Part shown: positions 39,375-49,600 of the stretch, in pieces
Numbering within the stretch: the first letter of the stretch is position 1
Layout of the letters: every line of letters begins with the position of its first letter
Assembly: GCF_900618535.1 (NCBI RefSeq)
Contig: NZ_UYJA01000004.1
Coordinates: 124,001 to 188,000 of the forward strand
Length of the DNA stretch: 64,000 nt
Origin: Pseudomonas bubulae
Lineage (GTDB): Bacteria; Pseudomonadota; Gammaproteobacteria; Pseudomonadales; Pseudomonadaceae
Reading direction: 5' to 3'
Made by a program: the position numbers and the translations under genes
Notes under the pieces: generated by a model
What the model was told of the DNA's origin: nothing
The model's input: only the letters and a program-made list of their open reading frames with translations
Database searches by the model: none

Positions 39375-40007
39375 ATGATTGGAACAACCCTATACCCTGA
39401 ACTACCCTCAACCGACAACTGGTCTGAAGTCCTGGCTTTTTTTGAGGGGAGAACAGCTATTTTAACCGCCAATACCGATTACCTTGAAAAGCTGTTGGCC
39501 CAATGTTCATTGGGTAATCGACGCGCCTTTGAAACCCTCTACCGCAGCGTGGCCCCGCGCTTGTACAGCGTGGCCTTGCGCTGCATGGGCCGACGCGACC
39601 TGGCAGAGGATGTGGTGCAGGAAAGTTTTGTGCGTATCTGGCACAGCGCCTCACGTTACGAAGCCCATTTGTCGGCACCCCTGACCTGGATGATCACCAT
39701 CACCCGCAACCAGGCCATCGACCAGTTGCGCAAACACCGTGAATTGCCCTTGAGTGACCAGCAGCAAGACAACGTGGCCGATGACAGTCCCAGCGCCCTC
39801 GACCAACTGGGCAGCGCCCGTGAAGCCTGCGCCCTCAACCAGTGCCTGGAACAACTCGAAGGCATGCAACTCCAGAGCATCACCAGCGCTTACTTCCATG
39901 GGCTGAGCGCCAGCGAGCTGGCACAGCAACTGGCTGCACCCCTCGGTTCGGTCAAATCCTGGATTCGCCGGGGTATGCAGCGACTGCGCAGGTGCCTCGA
40001 ATCATGA
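39375..40007 (+). CDS. ECF-type RNA polymerase sigma factor
   Basis: 210 residues. Region 2 includes NRRAFETLYRSVAPRLYSVAL and DLAEDVVQESFVRIWH; region 4 includes QSITSAYFHGLSASELAQQL and GSVKSWIRRGMQRLR, the helix-turn-helix recognising the -35. The ATG at 39375 has GAGG upstream. It overlaps the anti-sigma gene by four bases, so the two are made together. Similar pairs are RpoE/SigK type; the inducing signal is unknown. Confidence 0.9.
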   Translation: MIGTTLYPELPSTDNWSEVLAFFEGRTAILTANTDYLEKLLAQCSLGNRRAFETLYRSVAPRLYSVALRCMGRRDLAEDVVQESFVRIWHSASRYEAHLSAPLTWMITITRNQAIDQLRKHRELPLSDQQQDNVADDSPSALDQLGSAREACALNQCLEQLEGMQLQSITSAYFHGLSASELAQQLAAPLGSVKSWIRRGMQRLRRCLES

Positions 40008-40678
40008 ACTATCAAACACCCGAGTTACGCCGTGCGCTGACCGCCGATTACGTCATCGGGCTGATGCCGCCCACGGCCCGCAGGCGTTTTGAGCAACTGC
40101 TGCAGGGCGACGCGCTCCTGCGCGCCGAACTGGCCCGCTGGCTGGAACACCTCAACCTGCTGACCGAGCCACTGATCGAGCAACCCGTACCGGATCGCGT
40201 GTGGCGGGCCATCGTGGCCCGTATCGAGCCGCAAACCCTGCATGTGCCGGCAAAGCGTCCGTTCTGGAACTGGCTGCGTTTGAGTGCACTTGCCTGCTCA
40301 TTGCTGATCGTCGTGACTGCCGGCCTGCTCTACAATCGCGACAGCGTGCAATACAAAGCCACCCTGCTCAGCGGCACTGCGCAGCCCGGCCTGAGCATCG
40401 AGGCCCACAGCGATTATCTGAAAGTAAAACCGCTGGAGCTGTCGGCGGTGGATGGGGGCAGCAGCCTGGAACTGTGGGCGATACCGGTTGAAGGCAAACC
40501 GGTGTCCCTTGGACTGATCCCCCGCGATGGCGATGGCCGCATAACCCTTAGCCAAAGTCAGCAGCAACTCATCAGGGTGCCGGTGGTGCTCGCCGTGAGC
40601 CTGGAACCGCAAGGCGGCTCGCCAACCGGTCAGCCGACGGGCCCCGTGCTGTATCAGGGGCCGCTGGCCAGCCTGTAA
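40004..40678 (+). CDS. Anti-sigma factor, RskA-like
   Basis: 224 residues. The cytoplasmic N-terminus (MNYQTPELRRALTADYVIGL) is the sigma-binding part, a helix at 91-110 spans the membrane, and the periplasmic part carries a RskA-type domain with YLKVKPLELSAVDGGSSLELWAIPVEGKP. It likely holds the sigma factor until a membrane or oxidative signal. Canonical zinc ligands are absent in the N-terminal part. Confidence 0.87.
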   Translation: MNYQTPELRRALTADYVIGLMPPTARRRFEQLLQGDALLRAELARWLEHLNLLTEPLIEQPVPDRVWRAIVARIEPQTLHVPAKRPFWNWLRLSALACSLLIVVTAGLLYNRDSVQYKATLLSGTAQPGLSIEAHSDYLKVKPLELSAVDGGSSLELWAIPVEGKPVSLGLIPRDGDGRITLSQSQQQLIRVPVVLAVSLEPQGGSPTGQPTGPVLYQGPLASL

Positions 40679-40694
40679 AAACAATCCACGCACT

Positions 40695-40781
40695 TGTGGC
40701 AGCGGGCTTGCTCGCGATGCAGACAACTCGGTACATCTCAATAACCGAGGTGCTGCAATCGCGGGCAAGCCCGCTCCCACA
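40695..40781. repeat. REPIN (long type)
   Basis: The left arm begins TGTGGCAGCGGG, with one substitution. It separates the anti-sigma gene from the convergent fdhA. Confidence 0.88.
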
Positions 40782-40797
40782 GGGTTGGCGCTGGTGT

Positions 40798-41997
40798 TTA
40801 TGCCTTGCTGAACATCCGGTGCGGGTCGATCACGAACTTCTTCGGCACACCGGCATCGAACTCGCCATAGCCCCGCGGCGCGTCGTCCAGGCTGATCACT
40901 TCAACACCTACGATGTCAGCGATCTTGATTCGGTCCCACATGATCGCCTGCATCAGCTGGCGGTTGTATTTCATCACTGGCGTCTGCCCGGTGTGGAAGC
41001 TGTGGGACTTGGCCCAGCCCAACCCGAAGCGGATGCTCAGGCTGCCCTTCTTCGCCGCCGCGTCTACCGCACCCGGGTCTTCGGTCACATACAGGCCCGG
41101 AATGCCGATCTTGCCCGCCACCCGCACCACGCCCATCAGCGAGTTGAGCACCGTGGCCGGTGCTTCATGCTTGACCCCGTCATGGCCGTGCCCGCGAGCT
41201 TCAAAACCCACTGCATCCACCGCACAATCCACTTCCGGCTCGCCCAGCAGTTCGGCGATCTGTTCGTGCAGGGGCGTATCTTTGGACAGGTCGGCAATTT
41301 CAAAACCCTGCGCCTTGGCGTGGGCCAGACGAATCGGATTAACGTCACCGACAATCACCACCGCCGCACCCAGCAAGCGCGCCGAAGCCGCAGCCGCCAG
41401 ACCCACCGGGCCAGCACCGGCGATATACACCGTGCTGCCAGGGCCAACGCCAGCAGTGACGGCGCCGTGATAGCCGGTGGGCAGGATGTCGGAGAGGCAG
41501 GTCAGGTCGCGGATTTTTTCCATCGCCGCATCGCGATTCGGCAGCTTGAGCAGGTTGAAATCGGCGTAAGGCACCAATACATATTCAGCCTGACCGCCAA
41601 CCCAGTCGCCCATGTCCACGTAACCATATGCGCCGCCGGGACGGGCCGGGTTGACGGTCAGGCACACGCCGGTGTTCTGTTCCTTGCAGCTGCGGCAGCG
41701 GCCGCACGCCACGTTGAACGGCACCGAAACCAGGTCGCCGACTTTCAGGTGTTCCACATCACGCCCGGCCTCGATCACCTCGCCGGTGATCTCATGACCC
41801 AGCACCAGCCCGGTTTGCGCCGTGGTGCGGCCACGCACCATATGCTGGTCGGAGCCGCAGATATTGGTCGACACTACCCGCAGGATTACGCCGTGGTGGA
41901 TGGGCTTGCCCTGAGGGTTCTGCATCTTGGGGAAAGGAATGCTTTGCACTTCAACCTGGCCGTTGCCCAGGTACACCACACCGCGATTGTCAGCCAT
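40798..41997 (-). CDS. fdhA: Glutathione-independent formaldehyde dehydrogenase
   Basis: 399 residues. It follows P. putida FDH nearly residue for residue: VVSTNICGSDQHMVRGRTT holds the catalytic zinc cysteine, CGRCRSCKEQNTGVC the structural zinc, VYIAGAGPVGLAAAAS the NAD-binding loop. It oxidises formaldehyde from sarcosine breakdown to formate without glutathione. Start at 41997 (MADNRGVVYLG). Last gene of the sox-purU-fdhA run. Confidence 0.95.
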   Translation of the reverse strand: MADNRGVVYLGNGQVEVQSIPFPKMQNPQGKPIHHGVILRVVSTNICGSDQHMVRGRTTAQTGLVLGHEITGEVIEAGRDVEHLKVGDLVSVPFNVACGRCRSCKEQNTGVCLTVNPARPGGAYGYVDMGDWVGGQAEYVLVPYADFNLLKLPNRDAAMEKIRDLTCLSDILPTGYHGAVTAGVGPGSTVYIAGAGPVGLAAAASARLLGAAVVIVGDVNPIRLAHAKAQGFEIADLSKDTPLHEQIAELLGEPEVDCAVDAVGFEARGHGHDGVKHEAPATVLNSLMGVVRVAGKIGIPGLYVTEDPGAVDAAAKKGSLSIRFGLGWAKSHSFHTGQTPVMKYNRQLMQAIMWDRIKIADIVGVEVISLDDAPRGYGEFDAGVPKKFVIDPHRMFSKA

Positions 41998-42064
41998 CGT
42001 ATTCACCCTTAGTTGTTATTGGCGGGATTAACTTGCTGCTTGCAGCTTAGAAGGTGGCGCGGGG

Positions 42065-42922
42065 TCACAGCACCACGGTACGACCTCCATTTAGGAAAAC
42101 GCGCCGCTCAATGTGATAGCCCACGCCTCGCGCCAGGGTTTGCGCTTCGATATCACGGCCCTTGGCGATCAGGTCTTCGGGGTAGTGGCTGTGGTCTACC
42201 ACCTCGACGCCCTGGGCAATGATCGGGCCTTCGTCGAGGTCGTTGTTGATGTAATGGGCGGTAGCACCGACCAGTTTGACGCCCTTCTCGTAGGCCTGAT
42301 GATAGGGCTTGGCGCCCTTGAAGCCGGGCAGCAGGGAGTGGTGAATATTGATCGCCTTGCCGTCGAGCTTGCGACACAGCTCGGGGGACAGCACTTGCAT
42401 GTAGCGGGCGAGGATCACCAGCTCGGCGCCGGTGTCTTCGATCACCTGCCAAACCTTGGCCTCCTGCGCGGGCTTGTTGGCCGGGTCGAGGGCGAAGTGG
42501 TGGTAGGGGATGCCGTGCCACTGCGCCAGAGGCTCCAGATCGGGGTGATTGGAGACCACGGCCACCACGTCCATCGACAACTGGCCAATGCGCTGGCGAT
42601 AGAGCAGGTCGTTGAGGCAGTGGTCAGCCTTGGACACCATAATCAGCACTTTGGGCCGATGGTGTGGCGGCGTCAGTTCGAACGTCATGCCAAAGGCCTG
42701 GCCGCGCTCGGCCAGGCCGGCGCGAAATTCGTGTTCATCGAAGCCGTCGGGCTGGCGGAACTCAACGCGGATAAAAAAACGCGCCGAACGCTGATCGTCG
42801 AAGGAATGGTGTTCGGTGACGTAGCAGCGGTGCTCAAACAGATAACGCGTCACCGCGTCGACGGTGCCCAGCAGGCTCGGACAGTCGGCGGTCAGGATCC
42901 AGGTGTCGGGGGCGCGGCTCAT
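42065..42922 (-). CDS. purU: Formyltetrahydrofolate deformylase
   Basis: 285 residues. An ACT-like N-terminus (DTWILTADCPSLLGTVDAVT) and a formyltransferase-type domain with INIHHSLLPGFKGAKPYHQAYEKGVKLVGATAHYIN, the PurU signature. It releases formate from 10-formyl-THF and so drains one-carbon units. The start MSRAPDTW at 42922 is chosen; the ORF extends upstream through the REPIN. Confidence 0.94.
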   Translation of the reverse strand: MSRAPDTWILTADCPSLLGTVDAVTRYLFEHRCYVTEHHSFDDQRSARFFIRVEFRQPDGFDEHEFRAGLAERGQAFGMTFELTPPHHRPKVLIMVSKADHCLNDLLYRQRIGQLSMDVVAVVSNHPDLEPLAQWHGIPYHHFALDPANKPAQEAKVWQVIEDTGAELVILARYMQVLSPELCRKLDGKAINIHHSLLPGFKGAKPYHQAYEKGVKLVGATAHYINNDLDEGPIIAQGVEVVDHSHYPEDLIAKGRDIEAQTLARGVGYHIERRVFLNGGRTVVL

Positions 42923-42963
42923 GGCGGGAGTCCTTGGTTGTTGTTGGAAAGCGCACTTACAGG

Positions 42964-43050
42964 TGTGGGAGCGGGCTTGCCCGCGATGCAAACAACTCGG
43001 TGCATCCGGTTGACCGAGGGGCTGCCATCGCGAGCAAGCCCGCTCCCACA
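42964..43050. repeat. REPIN (long type)
   Basis: It lies in the sox operon between soxG and purU, 17 bases after the soxG stop. It may alter mRNA processing within the operon. Confidence 0.9.
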
Positions 43051-43067
43051 GGGGACAGCAGGCGGGT

Positions 43068-43700
43068 TTACGCCTCCACGCTCAACCCGTATTCAGCCGC
43101 CGCATCCTGCAACCATAACCACCAGTAATCCGAAAAACTGCGGCGGATCAGCAGTTCCCAGGTGTCTTCGCCGGTATGACGAATCACCAACTGCGACTTG
43201 GCGAATACCGTGCCCACCGCCTTGCCCACCGGGAAATTGTCGGGGTGTACGTCATAACTGGTGGACTTCATCAGCACCTCGCGCACCTTCGGCCCGCTCA
43301 GTTCCAGCAGCTGTTGCCCGCCACTGACGTTGACCACCGAAATATGCAGCCCCGCCAGCGCCGCCCGCAGAGCTTGCTCCACGGCGAACTCCTGGCCACC
43401 GGGGACGATCAGCAGCCACTCATCCGGCCCCATCCATTGCAGCGAGGTATCAGCGTTGGCTACCAGGCTCAGGGCCACGGGCAGTTCCAGGCCCAGGGCC
43501 TTGTGCACGCCTTCGGCAAAGGCCGGGTCTTTGGCGTCACCGCGCAGGGTCAGGTGGCCCAGCAGTTTTTTCTCGCGTACGGTCACGCCAGGGTTTTTCC
43601 GGCTCTTGCCGATCAGGCCGGCCAGGCTGGCATGGTGCAGCGAGGATTCGGCTTTGGCGCCCGACTCCGGGCGCTGTTGGTATACGTTGGCTGTGGTCAT
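43068..43700 (-). CDS. soxG: Sarcosine oxidase gamma subunit
   Basis: 210 residues. AESSLHHASLAGLIGKSRKNPGVTVREKKLLGHLTLRG and the GcvT-like WMGPDEWLLIVPGGQ match SoxG of heterotetrameric sarcosine oxidase. The ATG at 43700 begins MTTANVYQQRPESG; 12 bases separate it from the soxA stop. Confidence 0.93.
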   Translation of the reverse strand: MTTANVYQQRPESGAKAESSLHHASLAGLIGKSRKNPGVTVREKKLLGHLTLRGDAKDPAFAEGVHKALGLELPVALSLVANADTSLQWMGPDEWLLIVPGGQEFAVEQALRAALAGLHISVVNVSGGQQLLELSGPKVREVLMKSTSYDVHPDNFPVGKAVGTVFAKSQLVIRHTGEDTWELLIRRSFSDYWWLWLQDAAAEYGLSVEA

Positions 43701-43712
43701 GAGATCACCCAT

Positions 43713-46700
43713 TCAAATATTCTGCCGGTCGCCTTTCGGGTCGAAGAACACCGAAGACACAATTTCAGCTTCGATCACGCTGCCGTCGACCTGGGGCGAG
43801 AACACCCGCTCGCCGATACGCTTCAAGCCGCCCTTGACCACACCCATGGCAAATGAATAACCCAGTGAGTTGTGGGCATAACTCGACGTCACGTGGCCGA
43901 CCATGGTCATCGGGATCGACTGCTTGGCATCGAACACCAGTTGCGCGCCTTCGGGCAGCCATTGGGTCGGGTTGATGGGCTTGAGCCCCACCAGCTGCTT
44001 GCGCTGGTCACGTACGCAGTCTTCACGGTTCATGCCGCGCCAGCCGATCCACGAGAATGGTTTGGTGCGGCCCACGCACCAGCCCATGTTCAGGTCGTCG
44101 GGGGTCATGGAACCGTCAGTATCCTGACCAACGATGATGAAGCCCTTCTCGGCCCGCAACACGTGCATGGTCTCGGTGCCATAAGGGGTGAGGTTGTACT
44201 GCTTGCCCGCCTCGACGATTTTTTCCAGCACGCCCATGGCGTAGTCAGCCTGGATATTGACCTCGTAGGACAGCTCGCCGGTAAACGAGATACGGAACAC
44301 CCGCGCCGGCACACCGCCCACCAGGCCTTCTTTCCAGGTCATGAACGGGAACGCCTCGCGATCCAGATCAATGTCGGTCACTTCGCTCAGCAACTTGCGG
44401 CTATTGGGGCCGGACAAGGTCAGGGTCGCGTAGTGGTCGGTGACCGAGGTGAAGTAGACCTTCAGCTCGGGCCATTCGGTCTGCTGGTAAATTTCCAGCC
44501 ACTGCAACACACGGGCCGCGCCGCCGGTAGTGGTGGTCATGACGAAATGATTGTCGGCCAGGCAGGCCGTCACGCCGTCGTCGAAGACCATGCCGTCTTC
44601 CTTGCACATCAGCCCGTAGCGGGCCTTGCCCACATCAAGTTTGGTCCAGGCATTGGTGTAGATACGGTTGAGAAACTCGCGGGCATCCGGGCCCTGAATG
44701 TCGATCTTGCCCAGGGTAGAGGCATCGAGAATGCCGACGCTGTCACGCACCGCTTTGCATTCGCGCTTGACCGCCGCATGCATGTCTTCGCCGTTACGCG
44801 GGAAGTACCACGGCCGTTTCCACTGGCCGACGTCTTCAAATTCAGCGCCTTGCTTGACGTGCCAGGCTTGCAGCGCGGTGTAGCGCACCGGCTCGAAAAT
44901 ATGCCCGCAATGGCGCCCCGCCACCGCGCCGAAGGTCACCGGCGTGTAGTTGGGGCGGAACATGGTGGTGCCCATCTGCGGGATGGTCACGTTCAGCGAG
45001 CGGGCGGCAATGGCCAGGCCGTTGACGTTGCCCAGCTTGCCTTGATCCGTGCCGAAGCCCAGCGCGGTATAGCGTTTGACGTGCTCAACCGACTCGAACC
45101 CTTCACGGGTCGCCAGTTCGATGGCCGCAGCAGTGACGTCGTTTTGCAGGTCGACAAATTGCTTCGGTGCCCGCGCCGTACCTTTTTCGTGGGGCACATG
45201 GAACAGCGCCAGGGTCGGTTCCTGCAGCTGATTCAGGGCTTTGGGCAACACCCCTTCCACGGCCTTGAAACCGGCTTCGCTGGCCGCACGTGCGCCGCCC
45301 TCAAAACCATCGGCCAGGCTGTCGCCCAGCGGGTAGACACCATTGATACCGCCCACACATACGCGCTTTTGCGGTGCTTCGCCGGGGACGAAACCGAGAA
45401 TATCTTCACGCCAGGTCGGCTTGCCGCCCAGGTGCGAGGCCAAGTGAACCACCGGGCTGTAGCCGCCCGAAGTGGCCAGCAAATCGCACTCCAGCCACTC
45501 GCCGGGGCTGGCAACGCTGAGAGCCTTGACGTCGATCGCCGCCACTCGTGCACCCGTTACATGCTTGCTGCCACGGGCTTCGATCACCGCACTCCCGGTG
45601 AGGATGCGAATGCCTTTGGCCCGAGCTTCTTCGACCAGCGCACCACGGGGGTTGCTGCGTGCATCGGCAACAGCAACCACTTGCTGGCCGGCGTCGAGCC
45701 AGTCCAGGGCTACGCGGTAGGCATGATCGTTGTTGGTACTGAGCACCAGTTTTTTGCCCGGTGCCACGCCATAGCGGCGCACATAGGTGGACACGGCTCC
45801 GGCGAGCATATTGCCCGGTACGTCGTTGTTGCCGTACACCAACGGCCGCTCGCAGGCACCGGTGGCCAATACCACGCGCTTGGCCCGGACCCGGTGAATA
45901 CGCTGGCGTACCTGACCGATAGGGGCGCGATCGCCGAGGTGGTCGGTGATACGTTCGTGAATAGTCAGGAAGTTGTGGTCGTGATAGCCGTTCACCGTCG
46001 CGCGGGGCAACAGGATCACGTCGGGTAGCGTCTTGAGTTCGGCGATCACCTTGGCCACCCACTCCATGGCCGGTTTGCCGTCCAGGCTTTCGCGGCTGTC
46101 GAGCAGGCTGCCGCCGAATTCTTCCTGTTCATCGGCGATGATCACCCGCGCACCGCTGCGCGCTGCTGCCAGTGCTGCGGCCAGACCTGCAGGGCCTGCG
46201 CCGACAATCAGCACGTCGCAGTGGTGGTTCATATAGTCGTAGGTGTCGGGATCGTTCTGGGTCGGCGAGCGACCCAGGCCTGCGGCTTTGCGGATGTACT
46301 TCTCGTAAGTCATCCAGAACGACTGCGGGTACATAAAAGTTTTGTAGTAAAAGCCCGGCGGCATCAGCTTGCCGCCGACCTTGCCGAGGATGCCCATCAC
46401 ATCATTGTTGACGTTGGGCCAGCCGTTGGTGCTGGTGGCCACCAGGCCCTGGTACAAAGCCTGCTGCGTGGCGCGCACGTTGGGGATTTGCGTGGCCTCG
46501 GTGGCACCGATCTGCAACACCGCGTTGGGCTCTTCAGCACCGGCAGCGTAGATGCCTCGGGGCCGGGAATATTTGAAACTGCGGCCAATCACGTCAACGC
46601 CGTTGGCCAGCAAAGCGGCCGCCAGGCTGTCGCCCTCGTAGCCTTTGTATTGTTGACCGTTGAATGTGAAGCTCAGCACCTTGGTGCGGTCAACGCGGCC

Positions 46701-46730
46701 GCCATTGGGCAAGCGATGGGTCTGGCTCAT
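43713..46730 (-). CDS. soxA: Sarcosine oxidase alpha subunit
   Basis: 1005 residues. An N-terminal ferredoxin-like part with GDSLAAALLANGVDVIGRSFKYSRPRG leads to the NAD-binding CDVLIVGAGPAGLAAALAAARSGA near residue 174, then from about 600 a GcvT-like THF-binding half ending at the C-terminus. The enzyme passes the sarcosine methyl group to THF as 5,10-methylene-THF or releases formaldehyde. It overlaps soxD by four bases. Confidence 0.95.
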   Translation of the reverse strand: MSQTHRLPNGGRVDRTKVLSFTFNGQQYKGYEGDSLAAALLANGVDVIGRSFKYSRPRGIYAAGAEEPNAVLQIGATEATQIPNVRATQQALYQGLVATSTNGWPNVNNDVMGILGKVGGKLMPPGFYYKTFMYPQSFWMTYEKYIRKAAGLGRSPTQNDPDTYDYMNHHCDVLIVGAGPAGLAAALAAARSGARVIIADEQEEFGGSLLDSRESLDGKPAMEWVAKVIAELKTLPDVILLPRATVNGYHDHNFLTIHERITDHLGDRAPIGQVRQRIHRVRAKRVVLATGACERPLVYGNNDVPGNMLAGAVSTYVRRYGVAPGKKLVLSTNNDHAYRVALDWLDAGQQVVAVADARSNPRGALVEEARAKGIRILTGSAVIEARGSKHVTGARVAAIDVKALSVASPGEWLECDLLATSGGYSPVVHLASHLGGKPTWREDILGFVPGEAPQKRVCVGGINGVYPLGDSLADGFEGGARAASEAGFKAVEGVLPKALNQLQEPTLALFHVPHEKGTARAPKQFVDLQNDVTAAAIELATREGFESVEHVKRYTALGFGTDQGKLGNVNGLAIAARSLNVTIPQMGTTMFRPNYTPVTFGAVAGRHCGHIFEPVRYTALQAWHVKQGAEFEDVGQWKRPWYFPRNGEDMHAAVKRECKAVRDSVGILDASTLGKIDIQGPDAREFLNRIYTNAWTKLDVGKARYGLMCKEDGMVFDDGVTACLADNHFVMTTTTGGAARVLQWLEIYQQTEWPELKVYFTSVTDHYATLTLSGPNSRKLLSEVTDIDLDREAFPFMTWKEGLVGGVPARVFRISFTGELSYEVNIQADYAMGVLEKIVEAGKQYNLTPYGTETMHVLRAEKGFIIVGQDTDGSMTPDDLNMGWCVGRTKPFSWIGWRGMNREDCVRDQRKQLVGLKPINPTQWLPEGAQLVFDAKQSIPMTMVGHVTSSYAHNSLGYSFAMGVVKGGLKRIGERVFSPQVDGSVIEAEIVSSVFFDPKGDRQNI

Positions 46731-47059
46731 ACTTTTTCTCCCAGCTCGCGGGTGGCCGTGGTGGCCGCAGGTACTGCCTGCTCAGTGAACTGCGGCTTGC
46801 TGCCGATCAGGTAGGTTTCAAGAATTTCGTAGGTCACGGTATTGCGCGTGGCATTGAAAAACTGCCGGCAACCGGCGACGTGGTTCCACAGTTCGTGGTG
46901 CAGGCCACGGGGGTTGTCGCGAAAGAACAGGTAGTCGCCCCATTCTGCGTCGGTGCAACTGCCAGGGTCGAGCGGGCGCGGGATATGCGCCTGGCCGCTG
47001 GCGTGGAATTCCTCTTCGGAGCGAAGCTCGCCGCAATGGGGACAGAAGATATGCAACAT
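46727..47059 (-). CDS. soxD: Sarcosine oxidase delta subunit
   Basis: 110 residues. MLHIFCPHCGELRSEEEF gives the first two cysteines and NHVAGCRQFFNATRNTVTYEI the others, forming the zinc site of SoxD. The C-terminal 20 residues are Ala/Thr-rich. It lies between soxB and soxA. Confidence 0.94.
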   Translation of the reverse strand: MLHIFCPHCGELRSEEEFHASGQAHIPRPLDPGSCTDAEWGDYLFFRDNPRGLHHELWNHVAGCRQFFNATRNTVTYEILETYLIGSKPQFTEQAVPAATTATRELGEKV

Positions 47060-47073
47060 GGGTATTTCTCCTG

Positions 47074-48324
47074 TTAGTGGGCGACAGCGGCAGCGCCGTG
47101 TTCGTCGATCAGGGCACCGGTGTGGAACCGGTCAATGGAAAACGGCGCGGCCAGCGGGTGCATCTCGCCCTTGGCCAGGCTGGCAGCAAACACGTTGCCC
47201 GAACCTGGCGTGGCCTTGAATCCACCCGTGCCCCAGCCGCAGTTAAAGAACAGATTGGGCACCGGGGTTTTCGAGATGATCGGGCAGGCGTCGGGTGTGG
47301 TGTCGACGATGCCGCCCCACTGACGGTTCATACGCACGCGGGACAACACAGGGAACATTTCCACAATCGCCTGGATCGTGTGCTCGATTACCGGGTACGA
47401 ACCGCGCTGGCCGTAGCCGACCCAGCCGTCGATACCCGCGCCGATCACCAGGTCGCCCTTGTCGGACTGGCTGATATAGCCGTGTACGGCGTTGGACATG
47501 ATCACGCTGTCGATAATCGGCTTGATCGGCTCCGACACCAGCGCTTGCAGCGGGTGGGATTCGATCGGCAGGCGAAAGCCGGCCTGACGCGCCATATGCC
47601 CCGAGTTGCCAGCCGTGACCACACCGACGCGCTTGGCGCCGATAAAGCCCTTGCTGGTTTCGACGCCGATGCACACGCCGTTTTCCTTGCGAAAGCCGAG
47701 CACTTCGGTTTGCTGGATCAGGTCTACGCCCAGAGCATCGGCGGCACGGGCAAAGCCCCAGGCCACGGCATCATGGCGGGCCACGCCGCCACGCCGTTGT
47801 ACGGTGGCGCCGATGATCGGGTAGCGGGTGTTCTTCGAGCAATCGAGGTAGGGAATCTCGTCCGCTACTTGTTTGCCGTTGAGCAGTTCACCGTCCACAC
47901 CATTGAGGCGGTTGGCGCTGACCCGACGCTCGGAGTCACGCATGTCCTGCAGGGTGTGGCACAGGTTATAGACGCCGCGCTGGGAGAACATCACGTTGTA
48001 GTTCAAGTCCTGGGACAAACCTTCCCATAGCTTCATCGCGTGTTCGTACAGGTGCGCCGACTCGTCCCACAAATAGTTGGAGCGCACGATGGTGGTGTTG
48101 CGTGCCGTGTTGCCGCCACCCAACCAGCCTTTTTCAACCACGGCCACGTTGGTGATGCCGTGTTCCTTGGCCAGATAGTAAGCAGTTGCCAGACCATGGC
48201 CGCCGCCGCCGACGATGACCACGTCATAGACCTTTTTCGGGGTCGGCGTGCGCCACATCTTCTGCCAGTTTTCGTGGTGGCTGAGGGAGTGCTTGAAGAG
48301 GCCGAAGCCTGAATACCGTTGCAT
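47074..48324 (-). CDS. soxB: Sarcosine oxidase beta subunit
   Basis: 416 residues. [21 protein letters not shown] is the FAD-binding start near residue 33, [21 protein letters not shown] includes the histidine of the covalent FMN region, and the C-terminus has [17 protein letters not shown]. The beta subunit oxidises sarcosine. It starts 22 bases after glyA. Confidence 0.95.
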   Translation of the reverse strand: MQRYSGFGLFKHSLSHHENWQKMWRTPTPKKVYDVVIVGGGGHGLATAYYLAKEHGITNVAVVEKGWLGGGNTARNTTIVRSNYLWDESAHLYEHAMKLWEGLSQDLNYNVMFSQRGVYNLCHTLQDMRDSERRVSANRLNGVDGELLNGKQVADEIPYLDCSKNTRYPIIGATVQRRGGVARHDAVAWGFARAADALGVDLIQQTEVLGFRKENGVCIGVETSKGFIGAKRVGVVTAGNSGHMARQAGFRLPIESHPLQALVSEPIKPIIDSVIMSNAVHGYISQSDKGDLVIGAGIDGWVGYGQRGSYPVIEHTIQAIVEMFPVLSRVRMNRQWGGIVDTTPDACPIISKTPVPNLFFNCGWGTGGFKATPGSGNVFAASLAKGEMHPLAAPFSIDRFHTGALIDEHGAAAVAH

Positions 48325-48346
48325 AGGATCTACTCCAAAAACGCGC

Positions 48347-49600
48347 TCAGCGATAAACCGGGAAGTCTTGGCACAGCGAAGTCACCTGGCGGGCCACATC
48401 GGCCTCGATATCGGCATCGCCGAGGTGATCGAGAACGTCGCAGATCCAGCCTGCCAGCTCCGTGCATTGCGCCACTTTGAAACCACGGGTGGTCACCGCC
48501 GGGGTGCCGATACGCAGGCCCGAGGTCACAAACGGTGATTGCGGGTCGTTAGGCACGGCATTCTTGTTGACCGTGATATGGGCGCGGCCCAGGGCGGCGT
48601 CGGCGTCCTTGCCGGTCAATCCCTGGCGGATCAGGCTGAGCAGGAACAGATGATTGTCGGTACCACCCGAGACCACGTCATAGCCACGCTTGATAAACAC
48701 CTCGGCCATGGCCTGGGCGTTGTCGATGACCTGCTTTTGATAGGTTTTGAAACCCGGTTCCAGCGCTTCCTTGAAGCACACTGCCTTGGCCGCGATCACG
48801 TGCATCAAGGGCCCGCCCTGACCGCCGGGGAACACCGCCGAATTGAGTTTCTTTTCCAGGGCTTCGTTGGCCTTGGCCAGAATCAGGCCGCCACGGGGGC
48901 CGCGCAGGGTTTTGTGGGTGGTGGTGGTCACCACATCGGCATACGGCAGCGGGTTGGGGTACAACCCGGCAGCGACCAGACCGGCAACGTGGGCCATGTC
49001 GACAAACAGGTAGGCTCCCACCTTGTCTGCAATCTGACGAAAGCGTGGGAAGTCGAGGAATTTTGAGTAGGCCGAGAACCCGGCAATGATCATTTTGGGT
49101 TGATGTTCAACAGCCAGACGCTCGACTTCGTCGTAGTCGATCAAGCCGGTGCTGGTGTCGATGCCGTACTGCACGGCGTTGTACAGCTTGCCCGAAAAAC
49201 TGACGCTGGCCCCATGGGTCAAGTGACCGCCATGGGCCAGACTCATGCCCAGCACGGTGTCACCGGCGTTGAGCAATGCCAGGTAGACGGCTGCGTTGGC
49301 CTGGCTGCCGGAATGCGGCTGCACGTTGGCGTAATCGGCGCCGAACAACTGTTTGGCGCGGTCGATGGCCAACTGCTCAACTTTATCCACATGTTCGCAG
49401 CCGCCGTAATAGCGTTTGCCTGGGTAGCCTTCGGCGTACTTGTTGGTCAGACCGCTGCCCTGGGCTTCCATCACCCGCTGGCTGGTGTAGTTTTCGGAGG
49501 CGATCAGTTCGATGTGATCTTCCTGGCGCTGATCTTCAGCATTCATGGCCGCCAACAAGGCGTCATCGTAACCCTGGATCTGATCCTGCTTGCTGAACAT
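48347..49600 (-). CDS. glyA: Serine hydroxymethyltransferase
   Basis: 417 residues. [21 protein letters not shown] and [20 protein letters not shown], the latter with the PLP lysine, are diagnostic. It interconverts serine and glycine with THF. As first gene before soxBDAG it would use the glycine and 5,10-methylene-THF from sarcosine to make serine. A second housekeeping glyA is usual elsewhere in the genome. Confidence 0.95.
   Translation of the reverse strand: MFSKQDQIQGYDDALLAAMNAEDQRQEDHIELIASENYTSQRVMEAQGSGLTNKYAEGYPGKRYYGGCEHVDKVEQLAIDRAKQLFGADYANVQPHSGSQANAAVYLALLNAGDTVLGMSLAHGGHLTHGASVSFSGKLYNAVQYGIDTSTGLIDYDEVERLAVEHQPKMIIAGFSAYSKFLDFPRFRQIADKVGAYLFVDMAHVAGLVAAGLYPNPLPYADVVTTTTHKTLRGPRGGLILAKANEALEKKLNSAVFPGGQGGPLMHVIAAKAVCFKEALEPGFKTYQKQVIDNAQAMAEVFIKRGYDVVSGGTDNHLFLLSLIRQGLTGKDADAALGRAHITVNKNAVPNDPQSPFVTSGLRIGTPAVTTRGFKVAQCTELAGWICDVLDHLGDADIEADVARQVTSLCQDFPVYR

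Noticed and set aside
43872..46028. 718-residue plus-strand ORF opposite soxA
   Set aside because: Antisense shadow; soxA in the opposite frame matches sarcosine oxidase alpha throughout.
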